Assembly (NCBI GenBank): GCA_964433345.1
Contig: CAYSQJ010000003.1
Location: forward strand, 124,001 to 188,000
DNA: 64,000 nucleotides
Reading direction: 5' to 3'
Origin: Ga0077527 sp964433345
GTDB lineage: Bacteria > Pseudomonadota > Gammaproteobacteria > Burkholderiales > SG8-41
Under the pieces are notes generated by a model. The model saw nothing but the letters and a program-made list of their open reading frames with translations, made no database searches and was not told the DNA's origin. Positions 43,363 to 49,813 of the stretch are shown here, in pieces. A program made the translations under genes and the position numbers. The stretch's first letter is position 1. Every line of letters starts with the position of its first letter.

Positions 43363-44418
43363 ATGACCTACATCGCAAAACCCAAGCTGCACCACCCCTC
43401 GCTGGCCCACAACGCCGCCGGCTACACCCGTCGCGACTACGAAGGCAAGATTTCGACGCTCTGCGCCGGCTGCGGCCATGACTCGATCTCGGCGGCGATC
43501 ATCCAGTCCTGCTGGGAGCTCGACATCCAGCCGCACCGCGTCGCCAAGCTCTCGGGCATCGGCTGCTCCTCGAAAACCCCGGACTACTTCCTCGGCAACT
43601 CGCACGGTTTCAACAGCGTGCACGGGCGCATGCCGTCGGTATTAACCGGGGCAAATCTCGCCAACCGCGAGCTGCTCTACCTCGGCGTCTCCGGCGACGG
43701 CGACTCGGCCTCGATCGGGTTGGGACAATTCGCGCACTGCATCCGCCGCGGCGTCAACATGGTCTACATCGTCGAGAACAACGGCGTCTACGGCCTGACC
43801 AAGGGCCAGTTCTCTGCAACCGCGACCAAGGGTTCCAAATCCAAGCGCGGCGTGATCAACCCCGACGAACCGGTGGACCTGGTCGGCATGGCGCTGCTGC
43901 TGCGCGCAACCTTTGTCGCCCGCGCCTTCTCCGGCGACAAGAAGCAGCTGGTGCCGCTGATCAAGGCCGCGATCAAGCACCCCGGCCCCTCCTTCATCGA
44001 CGTGATCTCGCCCTGCGTCGCCTTCAACAACCACGAAGGCTCGACCAAGTCCTACGAGTACGTGCGCCAGCACAATGCCGCGGTCAACCGCCTCGACTTC
44101 ATCGAAGGCCGCGAGGAAATCACTGCGGACTACGCGCCGGGCGAACTGGTCAACATCACCCAGCACGACGGCTCGGTGCTCAGGCTGCGCAAGCTGGCAG
44201 AAGACTACGACCCCACCGACCGCATCCGCGCGATGAACTACGTTCAGGAACGCGCCGCCGCCGGCGAGATCGTCACCGGCCTGCTCTACCTGTCGCCGGA
44301 ACCTGCCGACCTGCACGAGTACATCAACACGGTTCCCACACCCCTCAATCAGCTCGGCACCAGGGACCTCTGTCCGGGCTCGGCGGCGCTGGAAAAAATC
44401 AACGCCGGCTTGCGCTGA
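43363..44418 (+). CDS. 2-oxoacid:acceptor oxidoreductase, beta subunit (KorB-like)
   Basis: A 351-residue thiamine-diphosphate and 4Fe-4S subunit. The ThDP motif is GVSGDGDSASIGLGQF...VYIVENNGVYGLTKGQ (roughly residues 108-150). Cysteines in CAGCGHDSI, GIGCSSKTP and SPCVAFNN are the usual cluster ligands. The glycine-rich FLGNSHGFNSVHGRMPSVLTGANLA is typical. It completes a three-gene unit with the preceding flavoprotein and alpha subunit. The ATG follows AGAGGAAT. Confidence 0.9.
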   Translation: MTYIAKPKLHHPSLAHNAAGYTRRDYEGKISTLCAGCGHDSISAAIIQSCWELDIQPHRVAKLSGIGCSSKTPDYFLGNSHGFNSVHGRMPSVLTGANLANRELLYLGVSGDGDSASIGLGQFAHCIRRGVNMVYIVENNGVYGLTKGQFSATATKGSKSKRGVINPDEPVDLVGMALLLRATFVARAFSGDKKQLVPLIKAAIKHPGPSFIDVISPCVAFNNHEGSTKSYEYVRQHNAAVNRLDFIEGREEITADYAPGELVNITQHDGSVLRLRKLAEDYDPTDRIRAMNYVQERAAAGEIVTGLLYLSPEPADLHEYINTVPTPLNQLGTRDLCPGSAALEKINAGLR

Positions 44419-44423
44419 TCAAT

Positions 44424-44443
44424 TGCCGGCCACCGGGCCGGCA
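44424..44443 (+). terminator. Hairpin after the oxidoreductase beta gene
   Basis: Perfect eight-base-pair stem TGCCGGCC/GGCCGGCA with a four-base loop, five bases beyond the stop codon. No T tract follows, so it may be a processing or stability element rather than a true intrinsic terminator. Confidence 0.5.
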
Positions 44444-44530
44444 GCAGCGGAGCGGATATCCAGCCGTTTGGGATGTTTCCGTGGTGTCCATGAGACATCG
44501 CCGGGACCCGTCGACAATCATGAGTTTATA

Positions 44531-44546
44531 CAACTAATTGATTTTA
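44531..44546 (+). repeat. AT-rich recurrent motif, copy 5
   Basis: A copy of YAANYWWTTGWTTTTA in the leader of kup, with a perfect IHF-consensus match on the minus strand. It sits at the start of a 40-base AT-rich block. Confidence 0.62.
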
Positions 44547-44630
44547 TTGGTTATTTTAATTTTTCCTAAAGTCAGTCTAGTCAGCGAGCACTAGCCCACT
44601 TGTAATTTGTGCGTCGCAGCATCACAATCT

Positions 44631-44663
44631 TCGGCCTCCTCCATCACTGGAAAGGAGGCCGGT
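44631..44663 (+). promoter_or_regulatory. Hairpin sequestering the kup Shine-Dalgarno
   Basis: CGGCCTCCT (44632-44640) is exactly complementary to AGGAGGCCG (44653-44661), with a 12-base loop. The right arm is the ribosome-binding site (AAAGGAGG), three bases before the kup ATG. Translation would be blocked when the stem forms. It looks like a translational control element such as a thermometer or the expression platform of a riboswitch. Confidence 0.7.
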
Positions 44664-46550
44664 ATGGATACCGACCCGCGTTTCAAGGAATCCCGCGCCG
44701 CACTGACCCTCGCCGCCCTCGGCATCGTCTACGGCGACATCGGCACCAGCCCGCTCTACGCGGTGAAGGAAACCTTCGCCCCCGGTCACGCCATCCCCCT
44801 GCAGACCGGCACCATCCTCGGCGGCATCTCGGCCATCCTGTGGGCGCTGATGCTGGTGGTCTCCCTCAAGTACGTCGTCCTCATCATGCGCGCCCACAAC
44901 AAGGGCGAGGGCGGCATCATGGCGCTGCTGGCGCTGGCCTCCTCGGCCTGCAAAAACCATCCCCGGCAGTACGCGGCGATCCTCTTCGCCGGACTCGCCG
45001 GCGCGGCGCTGTTCTACGGCGACGCGGTGCTGACCCCCGCGATCTCGGTGCTGTCCGCGGTCGAAGGCCTGGAAATAGGCACCTCCGCCTTCAAACCGTA
45101 TGTGCTGCCGATTGCCTGCGGCGTGCTGATCGGACTGTTTTCCTTCCAGCGTTTCGGCACCGCGCGCGTCGGCGCGCTGTTCGGCCCGATCGTGATCCTC
45201 TGGTTCCTCGCGCTGAGCGCGGCGGGCCTGCAGGGCATCTCGCGCGCGCCGGAAATCCTGCGAGCGCTCGACCCGACCCACGCCTTCCATTTCGTCACCG
45301 GCCACGGCTTCGCGTCCTTCGTCGTGCTGGGCGCGGTGCTGCTGGCCTTCACCGGCGCCGAGGCGCTGTACGCGGACATGGGCCATTTCGGCAAGCAGGC
45401 GATCCGCAGCGCCTGGTTCGGCCTGGTGTTCCCCGCGCTGGCACTGAACTACCTCGGCCAGGGCGCACTGCTGCTGACCGAACCCTCGGCGGTGAACAAT
45501 CCCTTCTATCTGCTCTACCCGGACTGGGCGCTGTACCCGATGGTGGTGCTCGCCACTGCGGCCACCGTGATTGCTTCACAGGCGACGATCTCCGGCGCCT
45601 ATTCGCTGACACGGCAGGCAATCCAGCTCGGCTACCTGCCGCGGATGAGCGTGCTGCAGACCTCGGCGAAGGAAGCCGGCCAGATCTACATGCCAGCGGT
45701 CAATTGGATCCTGCTTGCGGTGGTGATCGCCGCGGTGCTCGGCTTCGGCTCGTCATCCAGCCTCGCCTCGGCCTACGGCGTCGCCGTCACCGGCACCATG
45801 CTGGCGACGACCTTTCTCACCTTTTTCGTGATCCGTTACCACTGGGGCTACAACCTCGCGCTGTGCATCGCCGCCACCGGCTTTTTCATCGTCGTCGACC
45901 TCGCCTTCTTTTCCTCCAGCCTGCTCAAGGTCGCCGGCGGCGGCTGGTTCCCGCTGGCGCTGGGCTTGATGATGCTGGCGCTGATGCTGACCTGGCGCCG
46001 CGGCCGCCGCATCCTCGCCGACCGCCTGCGCGCCTCGGCGATTCCGGTCGAGGGTTTCTTCAAATCGCTGCTGCGCTTCCCGCTGCACCGCGTGCCCGGC
46101 ACCGCGGTGTTCATGGTCGCCGACGGCAACGCGGTGCCGCATGCGCTGCTGCACAACCTGTCACACAACAAGGTGCTGCATGAACGCGTGGTGCTGCTGA
46201 CGGTGAGCGTCGCTGACGTGCCCTGGATTCCCTTCGGCGAACGGGTCACGGTGGAATCGCTGGGCAACGGCTGCTGGCGGGTGCGTCTGCATTTCGGCTT
46301 CAAGAACCGCACCGACGTGCCGCAGGCGCTGGAGCTGTGCCGTCAACACGGGCTCGAGTTCGAGATGATGGAGACCTCGTTTTTCCTCAGCCGCGAAACG
46401 CTGGTGCCGGTGGCCGGCGGGGAGGACGGCATGGCGCTGTGGCGCGAGCGGCTGTTCGCGGCGATGGCACGCAACGCCAGCAGCGTGGTCGAGTATTTCC
46501 ACCTGCCGGCGAACCGCGTGATCGAACTGGGCACGCGCATCGAACTCTGA
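44664..46550 (+). CDS. kup: Kup-family potassium uptake protein
   Basis: A 628-residue proton-coupled potassium importer of the inner membrane. The ATG after AAAGGAGG was chosen, removing an unlikely 19-residue extension. Twelve hydrophobic segments cover about residues 12-450. The family signature GIVYGDIGTSPLYAVKETF is at the N-terminus, with GEGGIMALLALA and FYGDAVLTPAISVLSAVEGL. The C-terminal cytoplasmic domain of about 170 residues is intact. Its ribosome-binding site is buried in a hairpin. Upstream is a 245-base leader lacking other genes. Confidence 0.94.
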   Translation: MDTDPRFKESRAALTLAALGIVYGDIGTSPLYAVKETFAPGHAIPLQTGTILGGISAILWALMLVVSLKYVVLIMRAHNKGEGGIMALLALASSACKNHPRQYAAILFAGLAGAALFYGDAVLTPAISVLSAVEGLEIGTSAFKPYVLPIACGVLIGLFSFQRFGTARVGALFGPIVILWFLALSAAGLQGISRAPEILRALDPTHAFHFVTGHGFASFVVLGAVLLAFTGAEALYADMGHFGKQAIRSAWFGLVFPALALNYLGQGALLLTEPSAVNNPFYLLYPDWALYPMVVLATAATVIASQATISGAYSLTRQAIQLGYLPRMSVLQTSAKEAGQIYMPAVNWILLAVVIAAVLGFGSSSSLASAYGVAVTGTMLATTFLTFFVIRYHWGYNLALCIAATGFFIVVDLAFFSSSLLKVAGGGWFPLALGLMMLALMLTWRRGRRILADRLRASAIPVEGFFKSLLRFPLHRVPGTAVFMVADGNAVPHALLHNLSHNKVLHERVVLLTVSVADVPWIPFGERVTVESLGNGCWRVRLHFGFKNRTDVPQALELCRQHGLEFEMMETSFFLSRETLVPVAGGEDGMALWRERLFAAMARNASSVVEYFHLPANRVIELGTRIEL

Positions 46551-46711
46551 ACGCGGGCCGAAGGTCTCGCAAGTCTGTTGAAAAAGTGATGCGCGAGCGC
46601 GTGGGGAGCGCAGCGACCAAGCGCACACGCGTACAAGCCATTGATTTAACGAGAGTCGAGAAATCTTGTGCGCTAGCGAGCAACAACAATTTCGAGAACT
46701 TCAACATACTG
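46551..46711. other. Intergenic remnant between kup and DUF1080
   Basis: A 161-base spacer with unusual composition for this window. It includes CTGTTGAAAAAGTGATGCG and, near the other end, GAACTTCAACATACTGCTAG. Sequences of the GTTGAAAAAGT type are often found at edges of insertion sequences, so this may be a relic, but no transposase is left. It also contains a minus-strand IHF consensus match at 46634-46646, related to the recurrent AT motif. Confidence 0.35.
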
Positions 46712-47332
46712 CTAGAGCCGGCGGATCTCCAGGCGGCGCCAGCGGATCGGGCCGCCGGGCCGGCCGTCAAAACCGTTGCCGAACTGCAGCGCGATCGGGC
46801 CCGAGGCAAAGCGGACATCGCGCAATTGCACCGTCTGCACGCCATTGAGCCACACCCTGATCTGCGGACCCTCGGCGCGGATTTCCAGCAGATTCCAGCG
46901 CCCGCCGGCCTTATGCGGACCGGGAACCGGCACGCGCGCAAAACCGACAATCGCCCCCGTGCCGTACTCCGGGCCGGGGCGTTCATCATATATATTCACT
47001 TCATAACCGTGCATGGGTGTAATGTTTGAGGGATCGGACAGGCGCAGGAAAATGCCGCTGTTGGTCGCGGCCACGGCGAAAAACTCGGCACGCAGTTCGA
47101 AATCAGCGTAGGACTCCCGGGTCAGCAGGTAACCGCCCATGCCGCTGCCGCGGTCGGCGACGATCGCACCGCCTTCGGCATGCCAGTTGGCATCGCCGCT
47201 GCGCGCGAAATTCGCCAGCCCGCGTTCGCCGTCGATCAGCGTGGTCCAGCCGGCCGGCCATTGCGCGCAGCCGGCAAACAGGACCAGTGCCGCCAGCCAC
47301 AATCCATGCGGCCAACAGGATCTGCGTTTCAT
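46712..47332 (-). CDS. DUF1080 lipoprotein
   Basis: A 206-residue predicted lipoprotein: signal sequence MKRRSCWPHGLWLAALVLFAGC with lipobox LFAGC (Cys22). The rest is a DUF1080 (3-keto-disaccharide hydrolase / concanavalin-like) domain: WTTLIDGERGLANF, GYLLTRESYADFELRAEFF, NSGIFLRLSDPS, HGYEVNIYDERPGPEYGTGAIVGF, GRWNLLEIRAEGPQIRVWLNGVQT, RPGGPIRWRRLEIRRL. Members are often glycan-active or cell-surface binding. Here it ends the Sox-like operon, in the position where soxB would be expected. A short patch near GYEVNIYDE uses AT-rich codons. Confidence 0.85.
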   Translation of the reverse strand: MKRRSCWPHGLWLAALVLFAGCAQWPAGWTTLIDGERGLANFARSGDANWHAEGGAIVADRGSGMGGYLLTRESYADFELRAEFFAVAATNSGIFLRLSDPSNITPMHGYEVNIYDERPGPEYGTGAIVGFARVPVPGPHKAGGRWNLLEIRAEGPQIRVWLNGVQTVQLRDVRFASGPIALQFGNGFDGRPGGPIRWRRLEIRRL

Positions 47333-47358
47333 TTGTTCTCCGATGTTGTCGCGGGTGC

Positions 47359-48234
47359 TCAGCGCCGCACTCCCGGCGTTTCCACTTTCAGCCCTGAGCC
47401 GCGGCGCGCCAGATACAGCTCGAGGTCGAGCAGCTCCTCCGAACCAAAGGCCGGCTGTTCGGCGCGCACGCCGAAATAACAGGCGCGCAGCCGCCGCTGC
47501 AGGGAGCCGACTGCCTGCCATTCCAGGCGATACACCGGGTAGGCGTTGCCATGGCCTTCGCTGATGGTGTCGGCCAGCAGCTTGCGCCCGGCGTTCTGAA
47601 CATGGCAGTGGATGCAGGCAAGGTTCATCTGGCCCTGGCGCCGGTGGAAAATCTCGCGGCCACGTTGCAGCGCGGCCTGCTCTTCCTTCGCCGCCGGCTG
47701 CAAGGGCTGGCCGCGCGACTGGTGCGCGACGTAGGCAGTCAATGCCAGCAGTTCCTCCGATTCGTACCGCAGCGGAGCGGCCTGTTGCCGCTCAGTACGA
47801 CAGCCGTTGATGCGTCCCTCGACATTGACCACTTTCGAGGTCGCCGCATCGACGCGGGGATAACGCGGTGCGACATCCTTCATGCTCGCTGCCGCATCAC
47901 CATGACAACTCGCGCAGGATTGCGCGCTGCGTCCCACAGGCGTACTCCAGAGTTTTTCACCGCGCACCACCCACAGCATGCCGGGATTGGCGAAATCGTC
48001 GGCCTGCATGGCGCGGATGTCCGGACTGGCAAATTCAATGCCGGATCTGGGTTTTGTTGTTGTGATTGCCTGCTGTGCGAGCGCCGGTGGAATCAACACG
48101 ACGCAACAAACCGCACAGACGTTGGGTAGCAGAGACAGTAAAAAACGTATGCGTTTCAGCAGCTTGGCGCATCGCTGCTGGATGCCTGTTGCCTCTGCCC
48201 AACAGCAGGGCCCCCGATGAAATGCATTAAGCAT
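47359..48234 (-). CDS. soxA: SoxA-like diheme cytochrome c
   Basis: A 291-residue periplasmic diheme c-type cytochrome. Heme motifs are CASCH (107-111) and CIHCH (207-211). The extra cysteine RINGCR (145) and the active-site cysteine in RLRACYFGVRAEQP (252) correspond to the SoxA heme ligands and the persulfidated cysteine. The C-terminal FGSEELLDLELYLARRGSGL is diagnostic. The signal sequence begins late, after about 24 residues, so the true start may be downstream of the ATG given. In thiosulfate oxidation SoxAX attaches the substrate to SoxY. Follows soxZ after a divergent small gene. Confidence 0.88.
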   Translation of the reverse strand: MLNAFHRGPCCWAEATGIQQRCAKLLKRIRFLLSLLPNVCAVCCVVLIPPALAQQAITTTKPRSGIEFASPDIRAMQADDFANPGMLWVVRGEKLWSTPVGRSAQSCASCHGDAAASMKDVAPRYPRVDAATSKVVNVEGRINGCRTERQQAAPLRYESEELLALTAYVAHQSRGQPLQPAAKEEQAALQRGREIFHRRQGQMNLACIHCHVQNAGRKLLADTISEGHGNAYPVYRLEWQAVGSLQRRLRACYFGVRAEQPAFGSEELLDLELYLARRGSGLKVETPGVRR

Positions 48235-48243
48235 TTGATTTTA
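48228..48243 (+). repeat. AT-rich recurrent motif, copy 6
   Basis: A copy of YAANYWWTTGWTTTTA that overlaps the annotated soxA start codon. It continues into AACAAC as in copy 4 and contains a perfect minus-strand IHF-consensus match. It also lies upstream of the small secreted protein gene. Confidence 0.62.
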
Positions 48244-48331
48244 AACAACTATTTTTCCTGGCACGGAATACGCTCATATCCAGTGGCAGGCAAGCATGTC
48301 TGTATTTTTGCAAATCAACAGGAGCATCTCC

Positions 48332-48508
48332 ATGAGCACGAAACATCTCCGCAAATTCACCCTTCCCCTTGCCGCAGCTGCCGTACTCGCCGTGAGCAGC
48401 GCGGCGTTTGCCGGCACTACCGCCAGCACGACGCCGCAGCAGTCCGCGGAAAAACCCGTCGACTGCAAGAAAACGCCGGATCACGATCGCTGCAAAGGCA
48501 AGAAGTAA
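48332..48508 (+). CDS. Small secreted protein with two cysteines
   Basis: A 58-residue predicted periplasmic peptide. The second in-frame ATG was chosen because it follows CAGGAG and gives a standard signal peptide (MSTKHLRKFTLPLAAAAVLAVSSAAFAG). The mature peptide is about 30 residues: a Thr/Ser/Gln segment, then DCKKTPDHDRCKGKK, with two cysteines nine residues apart and a basic end. I do not recognise it. It is inserted between soxZ and soxA on the opposite strand, which is unusual within a co-directional cluster, and interrupts the presumed operon. Confidence 0.72.
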   Translation: MSTKHLRKFTLPLAAAAVLAVSSAAFAGTTASTTPQQSAEKPVDCKKTPDHDRCKGKK

Positions 48509-48579
48509 TCGTAGCGCGCCGGGGCACAATGATTCCCGGCAACTTCATACCGGCCGCGTAAATCGCGGCCGGTATGATT

Positions 48580-48903
48580 TCAGGCCGCGCTCACGGTGAT
48601 GGCCGCTCGCGACTCGCCGCGCTCGCCCGAATCGTCACGCCACTCGAACACGAATTCTCCGCTCTCCTGCACCCGCACCGGAAACTGCAGCAGCGGGTTC
48701 GCGGCAATGCCCGAGCCCATCTCGGCCCTGAACACCTCGACCCCGTTGTAGCGACAGACCAGGGTGTTGATCACGTTTTTCGGAATGCGCCGGCCGAAAT
48801 GATCCGGCCGGTAACCGGTCTCCATCGGATGCTGGATGGCGATGCGCAGTTGCACGATCTCGCCGCGTCGCGCGTTTGCAGGTACCTGTACGCGGGACAG
48901 CAT
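48580..48903 (-). CDS. soxZ: SoxZ-like sulfur-carrier partner
   Basis: A 107-residue periplasmic immunoglobulin-like protein with no signal peptide of its own, normally exported bound to SoxY. The ATG giving MLSRVQVPANARRGEIVQLRIAIQHPMETGYR is the usual start. HPMETGYRPDHFGRRIPKNVINTLVCRYNGVEVFRAEMGSGIAANPLLQFPVRV matches SoxZ closely, including the single cysteine. Its start lies one base beyond the soxY stop, so the two are coupled. In canonical Sox systems SoxYZ carries the substrate between enzymes on the SoxY arm. Confidence 0.9.
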   Translation of the reverse strand: MLSRVQVPANARRGEIVQLRIAIQHPMETGYRPDHFGRRIPKNVINTLVCRYNGVEVFRAEMGSGIAANPLLQFPVRVQESGEFVFEWRDDSGERGESRAAITVSAA

Positions 48904-48904
48904 C

Positions 48905-49354
48905 TCAGCCCTCGAGGCAAGCGAGTTCGGTGACAACCACGTGTGCCCCGCCCATCCACCAGCTGCCGTCGGACAGTTGCGCCAGTGCCAGCACATCCTG
49001 GATGTCGGCGAGCCGGATGCGTGTGGCAATTTCCGCCTTCCCGGAATGCGGTCCCAGCGAGAAACTCGCGACCACCGGACGCGGATTGCGCTCGGCGAGC
49101 AGCGTGATGCGGCGCACGTGGTCCTGCGCCGTCATCGGGCTGTCGACCAGCACCCGCACCGCGACCGAATGACCGTTGTCAGCCAGCGGCGGCGTGTCGA
49201 CAGTGACCCTGCCGGCATTGACCGGAGCACCGCCGGTCACTTCACGCAGCAGCGCGGCACGCTGCGGATTCTGCTGGGCTGCAGCCAGGCGCGTGCACAG
49301 CAGTCCCCCGGCAAGCGCGGTGCTGGTCAGCAGGAAACGGCGGCGGTCAGGCAT
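48905..49354 (-). CDS. SoxY-like carrier with non-canonical C-terminal arm
   Basis: A 149-residue exported carrier protein. The N-terminus is a twin-arginine signal (DRRRFLLTSTALAGG). The immunoglobulin-like SoxY core is clear (SVAVRVLVDSPMTAQDHVRRITLLAERNPRPVVASFSLGPHSGKAEIATRIRLADIQDVLALAQLSDG). The C-terminus, where true SoxY ends in GGCGG, ends instead in ELACLEG, with the cysteine at residue 146, four from the end. A SoxY paralogue class with an AACIE-type arm is known in annotation databases, and this agrees with it. The cargo is therefore unlikely to be assumed to be thiosulfate. Confidence 0.85.
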   Translation of the reverse strand: MPDRRRFLLTSTALAGGLLCTRLAAAQQNPQRAALLREVTGGAPVNAGRVTVDTPPLADNGHSVAVRVLVDSPMTAQDHVRRITLLAERNPRPVVASFSLGPHSGKAEIATRIRLADIQDVLALAQLSDGSWWMGGAHVVVTELACLEG

Positions 49355-49361
49355 CAGCGGA

Positions 49362-49802
49362 TTATTTCAGGGTTTGCAGGTAAGCGACCACGTCTTCGAT
49401 CTGTGCGGCACTGAGCACCGGTTTGCCGCGGTAAGCCGCGGCCACCCGGTTCAGGCCGTCGATCCTGTAGTAAGACGGCATCACAGTCTCCGGGTTCAAA
49501 CGCGACTGGTCAACGATACGCAACCGCAGCTGGGCCGCCGACAGCCGCGCACCTATGCCGGACAGCGGCGGCGCAATGTTGCCCATGAAGCGCTGTCCGG
49601 TTTCGGGCACCGCGTGGCAAAGCAGGCAATTGGCCTCGCGTCCCGCAATGATGTCGCGGCCGCGCAGCGGATCGCCCGGCTGCGCGGACAGCGGCGCGAG
49701 GATCGCATCGCCGTCGACCCGGTAGGGAACAAGAGCCTGCGGCGCCGCCACGGCACAGGCAGCCGTCGCGGCACACAGCAGGCTCCAGGCCGGAACGCGC
49801 AT
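49362..49802 (-). CDS. soxX: SoxX-like monoheme cytochrome c
   Basis: A 146-residue periplasmic cytochrome with a signal peptide (MRVPAWSLLCAATAACAVAA). One heme site CLLCH at 59-63 and the distal methionine in ETVMPSYYRI (Met108) are characteristic of SoxX. IVDQSRLNPETVMPSYYRIDGLNRV and LSAAQIEDVVAYLQTLK are typical. SoxX forms the SoxAX complex. Here it follows immediately on the molybdenum hydroxylase large subunit (11 bases), so it may also be an electron acceptor for that enzyme. Confidence 0.88.
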   Translation of the reverse strand: MRVPAWSLLCAATAACAVAAPQALVPYRVDGDAILAPLSAQPGDPLRGRDIIAGREANCLLCHAVPETGQRFMGNIAPPLSGIGARLSAAQLRLRIVDQSRLNPETVMPSYYRIDGLNRVAAAYRGKPVLSAAQIEDVVAYLQTLK

Positions 49803-49813
49803 TGCGCCCCGGC

